A stretch of DNA of 64,000 bases, taken from the NCBI GenBank assembly GCA_946811185.2, contig OX328105.1, positions 51,088,845 through 51,152,844 on the forward strand, read 5' to 3'. Positions within the stretch are counted from its first letter, which is position 1, and every line of letters begins with the position of its first letter. Source of the DNA: Hippopus hippopus (taxonomy: Eukaryota; Mollusca; Bivalvia; Cardiida; Cardiidae). The notes beneath the pieces are model-generated. The model had not been told where the DNA came from, made no database searches, and saw nothing but the letters and a program-made list of their open reading frames with translations. Position numbers and translations under genes: made by a program. Shown here piece by piece: positions 1-11,519 of this stretch.

Positions 1-1441
1 AAAATTCTTGTACACAGACAGGCACACAGACACACAGACATACAGACACAAAGACAGACTCACAGAAATACAGAAACAAAGACAGATACACATACATAAA
101 GACAGAGAGACATACATACTGACATACAGACACAAAAACTGACATACTGACATACAGACACAAAGACAGACATACAGACACACAGACACAGACATACAGA
201 CACACAGAGACAGACATACAGACACAAAGACAGACACACAGACATACAGACACAAAAACATACAGACAAAAAGACAGACACACAGACATACAGACACAAA
301 GACAGATACACAGACATACAGACACAAAGACAGATACACAGACATACAGACACGAAGACATATACACAGACATACAGAGTCACACAGACATACAGATAAA
401 AAGACAGACACAAAGACATACAGACACGAAGACAGATGCACAGACACAAAGACAGAAATATAGACACAAAGACAGATATACAGACACAAAGACGGACACA
501 CAGACATACAGACACACAGACATACAGACACAAAGACAGATACACAGACATACAGACACACAGACATACAGACACAAAGACAGATACACAGACATACAGA
601 CACAAAGCCAGACACAGACATACAGACACAAAGACAGATATACAGACATACAGACAGATACACAGACAGAGAATCAGAAACAGAGAAAAAAAATCTAAAA
701 GAAAGACCGAGTGACAGATTTGCTTGTAGCGAGACAAAAAGACAGACACGCAGACAGACAGACGCACAGACACACAGACAGATACACAGACATACAGACA
801 CAAAGACATATACACAGACATACAGACACACAGACAAACAGACAGACAATCAGACACAAAGACAGACAAACATAAAGACATACAGACACACAGACACAAA
901 AACAGACACACAGACACAATGACACACACACAGACATACAGACACAAAAACACACGGACACACAGGCACAAAACCAGACACACAAACATACAAACACAAA
1001 GACAGACACACACACATACAGACACAGACAGACACACACACACATACAGACACGAAGACAGATACACAGACACAAAGACAGACATACAGACACAGACAGA
1101 CAGACACACACATACAGACACGAAGACAGATACACAGACACAAAGACAGACATACAGACACAAAGACAGATACACAGACATACAGACACACAACGCCAGA
1201 CACAGACACAAAGACAGATACACAGACAGAGAATCAGAAACACAGAAAAAAAATCTAAAAGAGAGACTGAGTGACAGATTTGCTTGTAGCGAGACAAACA
1301 GACATATAGATAGCTAAGTAGGTACACTTATAATTATACAGCCGAGGCTGGCAGGCAGGTAGGTAGAGAGATAGAGACAGAGGGGGGTGACAGACAGACA
1401 GATGGGCAGGCAGGTAGGCAGGCAAATAGGCTTGTTTAGAA
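1..1441. repeat. GACA-rich satellite (unit 1, left-truncated)
   Basis: Imperfect tandem DNA built on GACA/GACAYA words, such as ACAGACATACAGACACAAAG, with two interspersed longer blocks ending near 660-735 and 1210-1290 (AATCAGAAACA...GTGACAGATTTGCTTG). A GGCA/GGTA-rich tail lies at 1338-1441. The long minus-strand frames here are artefacts of a repeat that lacks stops. Confidence 0.9.
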
Positions 1442-1820
1442 GCAGACTAATATTGAGAGTTTAAGAGGATATACTGTACATGTTAGCAAACCGAAACGGC
1501 CTCAACAAAGGCATTGAAGTAGAAAGACACTTGTAGAAAGGCTCAGATCCTTTGCTTTACTAAATTTTGTTTTTCAATACCGTTTCCTCTTCCCTTCTCA
1601 CTCCCTCTCATACTCATTCTGCCTCTCTATACATTTAATCTATTAAGCGGTTCAACTCTTTTTCAGACGACAATAACTGCTGACGACAAATAACTTGTGA
1701 CCAAAATATTTGGAATGGTCTATGGAAGTGTAGAAAACATTGTGGGTAAAATGCTTGTAAAAAGCTTCTGAGAACCATGAAGAATCAAATCCCCAAGCAG
1801 CTGTATAATTCATATATAAG
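1442..1820. other. Intron 1 sequence near exon 1 (unit 1)
   Basis: Mostly unique. Near 1650-1760 it holds a decayed zeta fragment (TTCAACTCTTTTTCAGACGA; GTAGAAAACATTGTGGG). No exon found. Counterparts 28826-29204 and 57850-58228. Confidence 0.5.
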
Positions 1821-2107
1821 ACATGCTCTATAAAAAGGGGTTTAATATATCTGCAAAAAGTAGGCTATGGACCCATGTCAGTGTTGTGACATGAACATTT
1901 AACAGTCAGCCGGCGCAGTCTGGGCAGGCTGACACTGTCAACACTTTTTGCCATTGGTAAAATTTTCTGGGTGTCTAAGGACCATTCTACTTAATGATAT
2001 AGTTGGTTGTTAGACAAAATGGATTTTAAGGATCAATAATTATGTGATAACTTGCTTGGTATCATGCATCAGGGAGATGCATTCAACCCCACTCTCCAAG
2101 AGCGCCG
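1821..2107. mobile_element. MITE family alpha, intron 1 (unit 1)
   Basis: Family alpha is about 220-290 bp with inverted ends (CATGCTCTG-GAAAA-GGGG-TTAATGCATCT and its complement), inner motif ACTGGTCCTTGG, and often a central palindrome of the AGCCTGCGC-GCGCAGGCT type. This copy, 34 bases inside intron 1, has a decayed palindrome. Counterparts at 29205-29491 and 58229-58515. Confidence 0.7.
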
Positions 2108-2140
2108 CTAGTATGCATACTGACGAAAATTTCTACGTAC

Positions 2141-2339
2141 CATTTATTCTTAATTCCCTCTCCATTTTAGCTTCTCCCTTTGACAAATGTCTTTGTGTTT
2201 GGTTGGAGCCATTACTGAGAACAACATGTATTTGTTCCGTATCGGCAGCAAAATCTGGGTGAACACGAGTGGTTCGTCTGCTGCGTCGCCCTCTTCGTCG
2301 GTGACCCCCGCGCTTCTGACAGGGTAAGCAATTTCCCAT
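2141..2339 (-). CDS. Exon 1 of a third tandem gene (rest outside window)
   Basis: Same 199-nt first exon (MGNCLPC, Arg-rich, donor AATG|GTACGT) as genes A and B, with its own promoter at 2461-2493. Transcription runs left and leaves the window before exon 2, so only 66 residues are seen. By analogy the remaining exons should start about 6.7 kb further left. Confidence 0.75.
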
Positions 2340-2460
2340 ATCAGACAAATATAGAATTGAAAAGATTGACTAAAATTATCGCAACTGTAAGAAGTTGATA
2401 AATTTCGTCTGCGTTTACGTCGTAACGACATGAAATGCGCTTAGAAACGCCGCGCCGTGG

Positions 2461-2493
2461 CTTTATATAGACTCCACAGAACTGATGACGTCA
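2461..2493 (-). promoter_or_regulatory. CRE + TATA core promoter, unit 1
   Basis: Minus strand: a perfect CRE palindrome TGACGTCA (2493-2486), then TATATAAAG (2469-2461) 16 bases further on. The expected cap site is near 2435, with the MGNC ATG at 2339. CREB/ATF-type regulation is inferred from the motif. Confidence 0.7.
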
Positions 2494-2594
2494 CAATCAA
2501 GTCAGATTTCCGAGAACCTACGGAAATCGCCGAGAGTCTAATAAACGTTAATACTGGTCAAAACGGGATCATTTTCCGCTCTCTTTTTCTTGGC

Positions 2595-2658
2595 ATTATA
2601 AATCTGTGACGTTACACGCCCAAACCTCTGATTTATTTCGCATTTGTTTGTAAAATGT
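2595..2658 (+). promoter_or_regulatory. Possible divergent promoter/first exon, unit 1
   Basis: About 100 bases upstream of the gene promoter and facing the other way: ATTATAAAT, then CRE-like TGACGTTA (2607-2614), then 40 bases later a consensus donor AAAAT|GTAAGT at 2657. Counterparts are at 29979-30042 and 59003-59066. No downstream plus-strand exon was identified, so this may be chance. Confidence 0.25.
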
Positions 2659-3059
2659 AAGTTTCATACTTTTCCCAATTCGGCCATCCTCGGGTAATCG
2701 GTTGGTTAGATATATTTACGGACTCGGCCGAGTTGCGACGAGTGACCTTTTTCCCGGCGAAAAAGTCCAGCTATATAGACTTCTATCTTGAAATCGGACT
2801 GTACAATGCTTATCATAAAAACAGACGAAAATCGCAATGTTGAATAATTTATTTGAAAGAAGAGATGAATGATGCGTCTGTCTTATACCCTAATATTTCT
2901 ATATAGGCTCACCGATCTTCACCGAGTTACACAAGGAGAACCTCACAGGCCCCATATGTGATTCCTTTAGAAAGCTTGTGGACCTGGAAACTTCAGGCAT
3001 TCTTTTTTTTCTACATCTATGTATTTAATATTTCAGAATCTTTATAAACCAAACCTTTA
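2659..3059. other. Upstream flank of the promoter (unit 1)
   Basis: Non-repetitive within the unit and almost identical in all three units (counterparts 30043-30443 and 59067-59467). No convincing exon. It could hold upstream control sequences or an undetected plus-strand exon. Confidence 0.4.
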
Positions 3060-3667
3060 CGCCCGCTGAAAATGATATCCCCCGTCAAAAAAGACCTTTC
3101 TTGATACAAACATATTAGAGGTATTGTGTCTTGCATGAACATGTGGCCTTTTTGTTAATGGTCCACGATAAAGTTACACATTAAGCCCCCTTTTTCCATG
3201 GCACAGCATTTCATTAAATGAAAAATATATAAGTGATCCATAATGAGATCATACATTAAGTCCCCTTTTACCATAACATGACATTTCATTAAATGAAAAC
3301 AAATGATGAAAATAGACATCAAGCCCCCTTTTTTCATGACACGTCATTATATATAAAAGAAAATTGTATCAACGGACTATCCTAAGGAAGACATGCATGA
3401 AGTTTCATAAATGTTCGTCAAGGACTTTAGAAGATATCTGTCCAGGCGGACGAATGGGCGAACTAACTGTTATTGGTCCATAATGAAATTATACATTTAG
3501 CCCCCTTTTTTCATGACATGGTATTTCATGAAATAAAATCAAATAACTATTGTCTGTGGCTTAATAAAGATGAAGTTTAATTGCATTTTGTCCGGTAGTG
3601 AAAGAGGTATTGGTCCATAATCAAAATATTTGTCAAGCCCCCTTTTTCCATGACATGACATTTAATG
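3060..3667. repeat. AT-rich short repeats (unit 1)
   Basis: Five degenerate repeats carrying TTAAGCCCCCTTTTTCCAT, CATGACATTTCATTAAATGA and TGGTCCATAATGA (near 3180, 3245, 3320, 3500, 3640). They probably belong to an old transposon. No gene seen. Counterparts are 30444-31051 and 59468-60075. Confidence 0.6.
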
Positions 3668-5094
3668 AACAAGAGCAAGATACGCCCGTCCCAACGTCAG
3701 TTGTCGAGGGGGGATAATAATCGTAAAGGGCAGGTACAGGGAAATAGTAGTGCAGCAGAAATCATGTCAGTGATTGAAATAGGCATGAATGTCTCCTTTC
3801 GTGTTAAGGAAACATGCATATAAAGTTTCAGGTCATTCCAACATGAAAAGACAAAAGTTATATTGTACAGAAACATGAAAAGCTGTAAAAAAAAAAAAAA
3901 AAAAATATGAATAGGGAATAATTCCAAAAGGGCATTAGATAAGGTTACGGCTCCAGTGCATTGCACTTTTCGTAACTGCAACAAACATGTTTACCAAGTC
4001 TCAAGTCAATTTGACTTGAGGTGACAAAGTTCCGTTCAGGACAAGCAAGAAATACTGTAAAAATGAAAATAAAAGTGGAATTACTCAAAATCCACTCTAG
4101 GTAGAGTTATTGTTCTTGCGCACTGTACTCCGTAATATTGCAACAAACATGCATACCAAGTTTGAAGTCGTTTTGACTTGAGATTACAAAGTTATATTCT
4201 GGACAAGCACTAAATGTTGTAAAAATGACGATCAAAGGGAAATAACTCAAAGACAGCACGAGGTAGAGTTACAATTCTTGCGCACTGCACTTCCAAATAT
4301 TGCAACAAATAAGCATACCTACTAAAGATGACAAAGTTATGCTCCGGATAAGCAAGAAATGCTATAAAAATGAAGATCAATGGGGGAATAACTCAAAATT
4401 CGTGCTAGGAAGAGATATTGTTCTTTTGCACTGCACTCTGTAATTTTTCAACAATCATGCATACCAAATGTGAAGCTGTTCAGACTAAAAAAGAGAAAGT
4501 TGTATTCCGGACAAGCAGAAAATACTGTAAAAATGACGATCAAAGGGAAATAACTCAAAGACAGCACGAGGTAGAGTTATGGTTCTTTCGCAATGCACTC
4601 TGTATTATTGCAACAAACACAAATGCCAAGTTTCAAGTCAATCGGACTGAAGATGACAAAGTTATGCTCCGGACAAGCAGAAAATGCTGTAAAAATGAAG
4701 ATCAAAGGGAAATAACTCAAAGACAGCACAAGGTAGAGTTATATTTCTTTCGCACTGCACTCCGTATTATTGCAACAAACACAAATGCCAAGTTTCAAGT
4801 CAATCGGACTGGAGATGACAAAGTTATGCTCCGGACAAGCAGAAAATGCTGTAAAAATCACAATCAAAGGGAAATAACTCAAAGACAACACGAGGTAGAG
4901 TTATGGTTCTTTTGCACTGCACTCCGTATTATTCCAACAAAGTTTCAAGTCAATCGGACTGGAGATGACAAAGTTATGCTCCGGACAAGCAGAAAATGCT
5001 GTAAAAATGAAGACTGAAAACAACGAAAATTCACTCAACCCCGTAACTTAAAATCGCTCCCAGTCGGCCATTTTGCATCGAAACAAAAAAACAA
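3668..5094. mobile_element. Tandem-core element 1, left part (unit 1)
   Basis: Starts AACAAGAGCAAGATACGCCC. From about 3960 to 5017 it holds about seven tandem copies of a roughly 161-bp unit (landmark GGTAGAGTTATGGTTCTTTC at 4570, 4732 and 4893). Architecture resembles the bivalve 'pearl' elements, thought to be Helitron-related. The plus-strand 199-codon frame here is the repeat read in phase, not a gene. Confidence 0.55.
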
Positions 5095-7472
5095 AACAAG
5101 AGGGCCATGATGGCCCTGGATTGCTCACCTGAGTCGATAGGCGAAATTTCACTCCATGTGCAAAATTCAATTTCTGACCAATTGTCAGGTCAATTGAGCT
5201 TAAAATGTGGCATCTAGAGCATCCACAAGAAATTTCCGTAAGTTGACCTAGTGACCTACTTTATCACCATACGTGACCCAATTTAGAACTCATCAAAATA
5301 TTTATCAAGACAAACATTCTGAACAGTTTTCAAGTTAATTGAGAAATAAATGTGGCGTCTAGAGTGCCCTAAAGGTATTTCTTTAATTTGACCAAGTGAA
5401 TTAGTTTATGATCACAGGTGACCCAATTTCAAACTCATCCAATATTTCATCAAGACAAACATTCTGACCAATTTTCAAGTCAGCTGAGCAAGAAATGTGG
5501 CCTCTAAAATGCCCGAAAGGTATTTTTTTAATTTGACTTAGTGACCTAGATTATGACCCCAGGTGACCCAATTTTGAACTCATCTTAGATTTCATCAAGA
5601 GAAACATTTTAACCAATTTTCAAATCAATTGAGCAAGAAATGTGGCCTCCAGAGTGCCCGCAAGGTATTTTTTTATTTTGACTTAGTGACCTAGTTTATG
5701 AGCCCAGCTGACCCAAATTCAGAATCATCCGAGATTTTATCAAGACAAACATTCTGACCAATTTTCAAGTCAATTTAGCAAAAAATGTGGCCTCTAGAGT
5801 GCCCCAAATGTATTTCTTTAATTTGACCTAGACCTAGTTAAAGATCTCACTTGACCCAGATCCAAACTCATCCGAGATTTCATCAAGACAAACATTCTGA
5901 CCAATTTTCAAGTCAATTGAGCAATAAATGTGGCCTCTAGAGTGCCTTAAAGGTATTTCTTTACTTTGACCTAGTGACCTAGTTTATGACCCAAGTTGAC
6001 CCAAATTCAGACTCATTTAAGATTTGATCAAGACAAATATTCTGACCAATTTTCAAGTTAACTGAGCCAAAAATGTGGCCTCCAGAATGCCCGCAAGGTA
6101 TTTCTTTAATTTGACCTAGTGACCTACTTTATGAGCCCAGTTGACCCAAATTCAGATTCATGTGAGATTTTATCAAGACAAACATTCTGACCAATTTTCA
6201 AGTCAATTGAGCAAAAAATGTGGCCTCTAGAGTGCCCTAAATGTATTTCTTTAATTTGACCTAGTGTCCTAGTTTATGATCCCAGGTGACCCGGGATCCA
6301 AACTCATCCGAGATTTCATCAAGACAAACATTCTGACCAAATGTCAGGTCATTTGAGCAATAAATGTAGCCTCTAGAGTGTCCACATGGTATTTCTTTAA
6401 TTTGACCTAGTGACCTAGATTGTGACCCCAGGTGACCCAATTTTGAACTCACTGAAATGTTGTGCTCAGGTGGGCTAACAAACTTAGAACAGTTTCACTA
6501 CATACCAAATATCAAAGCTCTACACTTTCAAGTTTAAGAGAAGAAGAATTTTAAAGTTTTCCTTCTTTGTTCCTATGATCGAATTTGTGACCCCCGGGGC
6601 GGGGCCAGTTTTGACCCCAGGGACATCATATGAACAAACTTGGTAGAGGTCCACTAGGAGATGCTACATACCAAATATCAAAGCTCTACGCCTTCCAGTT
6701 TCAGAGAAGAAGAATTTTAAAGTTTTCCTTCTTTGTTCCTTTGTTCTAACTTGTGACCCTCGGGGCGGGGCCAGTTTTGACCACTGGGGCATCAAATGAA
6801 CAACTTTGGTAGAGGTCCACTAGGAAATGCTACATACCAAATATCAAAGCTCTATGCCTACCAGTTTCAGAGAAGAAGAATTTTAAAGTTTTCCTTCTTT
6901 GTTCCTATGTTCGAACTTGTGACCCCCGGGGCGGGGCCAGTTTTGACCCCAGGGGAATCATATGAACAAACTTGGTAGAGGTCCACTAGGAGATGCTACA
7001 TACCAAATATCAAAACTCTACGCCTTCCAGTTTCAGAGAAGAAGAATTTTAAAGTTTTCCTTCTTTGTTCCTATGTTCGAACTTGTGACCCCCGGGGCGG
7101 GGCCAGTTTTGACCCAAGGGGCATCATTTGAACAAACTTGATAGAGGTCCACTAGGAGATGCTACATACCAAATATCAAAGCTCTACGCCTTCTAGTTTC
7201 AGAGGAGAAGATTTTCCAAGATTTTGCATTTTTTTCCTTTTTGTTGCCATGGCAACCAGAGTTTTGGAAGGAATTCAATTCTTTGAACAACTTTGGTAGA
7301 ACTTCACCCAAGGAACATCCCTGCCAAGTTTCATCAAGATTGGCCCAGTGGTTTAAGAGAAGAAGATGTTTAAAGAAATTGTTGACGGACGACGGACGAC
7401 GTACGCCGGACGCCGGACATAGGGCGATCACAATAGCTCACCTTGAGCACTTTGTGCTCAGGTGAGCTAAAA
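5095..7472. mobile_element. Tandem-core element 2 (unit 1)
   Basis: Left end AACAAGAGGGCCATGATGGC...GCTCACCTGAG; right end GCACTTTGTGCTCAGGTGAG then CTAAAAA. Inside are about nine copies of a 144-bp repeat (5110-6450; ACAAACATTCTGACCAATTT), then about 4.5 copies of a 166-bp repeat (6460-7190; GACCCCCGGGGCGGGGCC at 166-bp spacing) and a unique tail with GACGGAC words. Pearl-like, non-autonomous. It appears inserted into element 1. Confidence 0.6.
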
Positions 7473-7615
7473 AATGTCTCGGCGGAATGGGTTATTGTAT
7501 ACATATAAAGTTTCACGAAATTCCGTCCAATGGTATTGGAGATATTCATCCGGACGGACGGACGGACGGACGGACAACGCTAAAACTATATCCCCCCGCC
7601 TTCGGCGGGGGATAA
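7473..7615. mobile_element. Right end of element 1 (unit 1)
   Basis: Contains TTTCACGAAATTCCGTCCAA, a GGAC microsatellite of six repeats and the terminal hairpin CCCCCGCCTTCGGCGGGGG followed by ATAA. Taken as the 3' end of the element that starts at 3668, split by element 2. The hairpin near the end recalls Helitron 3' ends. Confidence 0.5.
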
Positions 7616-7716
7616 AAATGATTTTTATTTTAAATGGTGATGTGAAAATAGTCAAATTTCGTGATAAAGGCAAAACCCGAAATATTGAAGCTCAATCTTC
7701 TGGCTTGACCAGACAA

Positions 7717-7786
7717 GCGGACGGTATAGATCCAAGATCAGACTGCACATTCTGAGCAGTCTGATCTTTATCTATGCCGTCCGCTA
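7717..7786. repeat. Palindrome family gamma (unit 1)
   Basis: GCGGACGGTATAGATCCAAG...CTTTATCTATGCCGTCCGC, about 30-bp arms around GATCAGACTGCAC. Counterpart 35109-35178. Confidence 0.75.
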
Positions 7787-8097
7787 ACACCCTTGTTTTA
7801 GCCAGTGGAGCCGAAAGGGTTAAAATGATGCAAGAGTTTTGATTCCTAAGGCAGGAATATGAACTAAATAATTTTGATCATTTGACAATTCAGTGCAGTT
7901 AAGTGAAAGGCATAAAGGACCCTAGCTATTGTGGTTCGAGACTTTGAAATACTACCTAAAAACACAGGTCTGTGAAGCTCTATATTGGTCTATCATGGAA
8001 CATTAAGATTTTCTTGGTCGATCATCGAACACTTATAGCACGTTGGTGCATCGCCTGTATATTAAGGAATATACTCAAAATTTAATTTACACCGTTT

Positions 8098-8312
8098 CTA
8101 AGCCATCACCTAATTATGGATCCATATTAGCCACTTTTTTTTTTTTAACAAACGACTGAATCATGAGTAGACTGGTCCTTGGACATTCAGAAAATTGACC
8201 AATTACGAAAGATTTCGGCCCAGGTCAGCCTGCGTGGATTGCGCAAGCTGACCTGGGTCGATACTTTTCGCAGATGCATTAAGCCTCCTTTTCACGGAGC
8301 ATGGTTCAAATA
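8098..8312. mobile_element. MITE family alpha, intergenic (unit 1)
   Basis: Right two-thirds of an element, including CCCAGGTCAGCCTGCGTGGA / CAAGCTGACCTGGG and the end GCATTAAGCCTCCTTTTCAC. Counterpart 35490-35704. Confidence 0.7.
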
Positions 8313-8476
8313 TGATGTAATATTATTACTTGTGCTTGTATCTGCTTCGAGCTGCGTGGGTTTCGCCATATTTAACCCTCAGAGTGCCGGATAAACCCAA
8401 CAGACATTTATATGTAGAAATAAAATTCCGGTAATTGCAATTTCAAGATTGTCTTTGTCCAGAAAGTCTCAGCAAA

Positions 8477-8543
8477 GCGGACAGTGTAGATCAAGATCAG
8501 ACTGCACGTTTTGTGCAGTCTGATCTTGATCTACACTGGCCGC
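8477..8543. repeat. Palindrome family gamma, near-perfect (unit 1)
   Basis: GCGGACAGTGTAGATCAAGA...TCTTGATCTACACTGGCCGC, arms of about 30 bp, loop near CACGTTTTGTG. Counterpart 35869-35935. A degenerate third member lies near 9655-9712. Confidence 0.8.
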
Positions 8544-8584
8544 AAAAGCGACCATAAGGGTAAAAAAGCGCTGTAATGATGCAT

Positions 8585-8806
8585 ATGCGCATAGCTCTGA
8601 AAAAAGGGAATCTAATGCGTCGTTGTAACGCATTTTATCAAGCTGTTCGTGGAATGATTTATGGATCCATACTGAACCGTAAGGTAGAATGAGGTAGAAT
8701 GGTACTTTGACATGTTGTAAATTTGCCAATAGCAAAAGTTTCGACCCAGGACATGAGTTGATACTTTTTGCAGATACATTAAAACCCATATTCACAGAGC
8801 ATGGCA
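8585..8806. mobile_element. MITE family alpha, intergenic (unit 1)
   Basis: Nearly full-length, with both ends diverged (TAGCTCTGAAAAAAGGGA left, TATTCACAGAGCATGG right). The central palindrome is reduced to CCCAGGACATGAG. Counterpart 35977-36198. Confidence 0.65.
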
Positions 8807-9650
8807 CGTGAATATTGTTATTATTGTATCTATAAATTTGATCAACAACAAAATACTACAATTATTGAGAATTATTTTTCATTCGTCGGGATATGAAATT
8901 AAAACAAGTACTGCTTTGATATGAAATTACTTCTTTTTATGAACGGCGGAAGAATATTGTAACGTAACATTTTGACCAATCAAATCGAAAACCAAACTAA
9001 AAGTAGTCCTTCCATCCGCACGCAGAGTACGTCATCATACCATATTTGGGACCGTTTTCGACACTTGTCAGATAAGATTTCTTCCCATTGTGTCTGATTT
9101 TATCGCAAACAATTCATGTATTAACCGTACAAGCAAACGAAAAAAAAAAAAAAAAAAAACTAGACTTGCCCATATTGAAAGCTTTAGCAGATGACCAGAT
9201 AAGTGTGTCTCAAAAATAGGAATTCACTTTTGGAAACGTAGAAAACAGTCTGGGAAAGGAGTATGTTCTCTTATTCCCACTATTTTTTCATGAGGTCATT
9301 TCTTCAGGGTCATTAAAAAACGGGATTGTGTGGTGAAGGGTTAAAACTAGAAAATTTAAGGGTATTTTTTGAGAAAAAAGAGAGAGAGAGAAAGATTGTG
9401 AAACACATTGTGGCACATCGTTACAATCAAGTCTGTATTCAGAGACTAAGAGAAGTAAGAAAAGTGGTCTCTTATACCAGGTAGTAGTTTAGTGCTAGTT
9501 CAACTGAGATAAAAATACATTATATTTCCGAGTTTTAGTGGATTGTTATCGTAGCCGTCGAAAGACGTCGGGCTTATATATTTGGCGCTTAGAAAGTGAA
9601 AGACCCATATTTTGAAATTTCAAGACAGCTTCTGATCCCATTATCTCAGA
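8807..9650. other. Intergenic, no gene seen (unit 1)
   Basis: AT-rich with a poly-A run near 9140 (shorter in unit 2) and a GA microsatellite near 9380 (longer in unit 2). No exon recognised. Counterpart 36199-37040. Confidence 0.5.
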
Positions 9651-9719
9651 AGAGGGTAGATCACCCCTCAGACTGAAAACTGTGTGCAGTCTAATCTTGA
9701 TCTACACTGAAAAAGTAAA

Positions 9720-11150
9720 TTAACCCTTTACCAGACAATTTCATGTTTTGACGACCATTTGCAAGAGGTTTTCCAAAAACTTGACAAGAGAAATTGCTGG
9801 TACCCAACATTTTTGGCCTTTCCCTTTCACAGACAAATCTCATTATATGAGTCACTTTTAATTTCTCGTCTGCAAATGCTTTCAGTATTGACGAGTTTGA
9901 AATTTGTCGTCTGGTAAAGAGTTAAATCATGATAGGAATGCTCACAGCTAACCCTTAACCACACAATATCGAGTTTTAAGGACCATAAAGAAAAGGGTTT
10001 TTGAAATGATAGTGGGAAAAGAAGAAAATGGTTGTAACAATCTACTGGTTACCAATCTTTTTCTCCTTTTCCCATTATGTTTTCTACCATTTTCAAGACA
10101 TGCCTCATCCATTGAGTCATATTTAATTTGTCGTCTGCAAAGGCTTTCAATTTTGACAAGTCTTAAATTTTGTCGTCTGCTGAAAGATTTAATGGAATAA
10201 AACACGCATGGTGCGCTGACCACAAATATTGAAGCGGAACGAAGGAGAGGGAAAATCTGGTTTTTCTTAAGCCTTTACTACTCAGTCCCAAGTTTTAATG
10301 AACTCGATGAAGAAAGCTTTTGAAAACATTGCAGGAAAAGAAGAAAATGCTGGTAACCAGCATTTTCTTCTTTTCCCACGATGTTTTCTACCCTTTCAAA
10401 GACAAACAGCTTCATTTGTGTCACCTTTCAATTCTTGTCTGCAAATGCTTTCGATTTGGACATGTCTGAAATTTTGTCGTTTGGTAAAGAGTTAATAAAC
10501 CTTCCCGCATGTCTGGGATTGATGATAGTTATTGGGACAGGATTCATTCCCCTGTCATTGCTTATCATTGTTTCGATGATGGTTACGTGAGAAAGCAACC
10601 AGTGGGCTTGAGATGAATATTGTGCCAAGCACTGGTAAAAGAAGCTAAAAAAAAACATGAATAGGTGCACTAACCGCCGTGATATTACTGAAATAATGTT
10701 GAGAACGGCGTTAAATACAATACAAAGAAAGAAACAAACAATGAAGAGTGACTTACAATTTCAACATTTTCTTCTTTTTTCCCCTATCAAAGACAATCTT
10801 CATTATTTAAGCTGTATTATATACTAATCCAAAGACAAATTCTGTCATTTGAGGGACAGTTCAATTGTCGTTTTCAAATGCTTTCAATTTGGACAAATCT
10901 AATATTTTGTCGTGTGGTAAAGGCCTAACTATTTTCCAGATGACACGACTTTTGACCGACCAAACTGAAAGCATAAGCAGTCGAAAAATCAAATGTTGCT
11001 CAAATGCAAGATTTTGTTTGTGAACAAGTAAAAACATTGTAGCAAAAGGAGAAAATGCTGGTGACAGACATTTTCTCCTTTTCCCATACTATTTTCAAAC
11101 GCCATCTTCCTTACGGTCGTTTAAAACTCAGGATTGTGGTGTAATGGGTC
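9720..11150. mobile_element. Cluster of MITE family zeta (unit 1)
   Basis: At least five members (about 9720-9925, 9953-10195, 10274-10493, 10745-10930, 11030-11150). Ends are of the form TTTACCA-ACGACAAAATTT-AGAC-TGTCCAAAT-GAAAGC, with an inner palindrome GGAAAAGAAGAAAATGCTGG / complement and TTTTCTACC. The palindrome at 10334-10376 has perfect 21-bp arms. No gene. Confidence 0.7.
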
Positions 11151-11519
11151 ATTTCATTTAGAAATTTAAAAGCCTAGTGACGGCCAGAAAGTAAACTATT
11201 GCAGGTTTTGAAATGCATTGTGGAAAGTATTATGCAGACGACAGTCTGTTATTGTACGCACAGTCCCTGGTAGAAAAAAAAAGTGAATTTCAAAATCGGA
11301 AAAAAAGGTAAACAAAAGATATAGCGACTTGGAAGCTTTTTACCGAGTTTTAAAATTCATTTTTCTGTCAGTGACTAACACTAGTATTGACCGCACAATG
11401 AAATGGTTCTTATTAAATAAGGACCAATAATCGTTGACTTGAATGATATCACAAAAGAAAAACGTTCACTCGAAAGCTTCCTTTTAATCTTGTAAACTTT
11501 AACAATATAATTTATCAGA

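Noticed and set aside
60..1223. Long minus-strand Cys/Val/Ser/Leu-rich open frames (also 27287-28303, 56305-57735, up to 476 codons)
   Set aside because: They run through the GACA satellite, whose words contain no stops in these frames. Several frames and both strands are open at once, and the residue pattern simply mirrors the repeat.
2150..2431. 93-codon minus-strand frame starting MSLRRKRRR over exon 1
   Set aside because: Its ATG lies within a few bases of the expected cap site and it stops before the donor, whereas the MGNC frame runs into the donor in the phase exon 2 needs.
4418..5017. 199-codon plus-strand frame of 54-residue repeats (also 31835-32395)
   Set aside because: Readthrough of the roughly 161-bp transposon core; broken by TGA in unit 3 and lacking features of a real protein.
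7590..7615. Hairpin CCCCCGCCTTCGGCGGGGG as a bacterial terminator
   Set aside because: Context is a eukaryotic transposon end, and the hairpin is part of a repeated element.
7467..7755. Open frames over the GGAC microsatellite (both strands)
   Set aside because: Length follows the number of GGAC repeats and the frames cross a transposon end and palindrome gamma.
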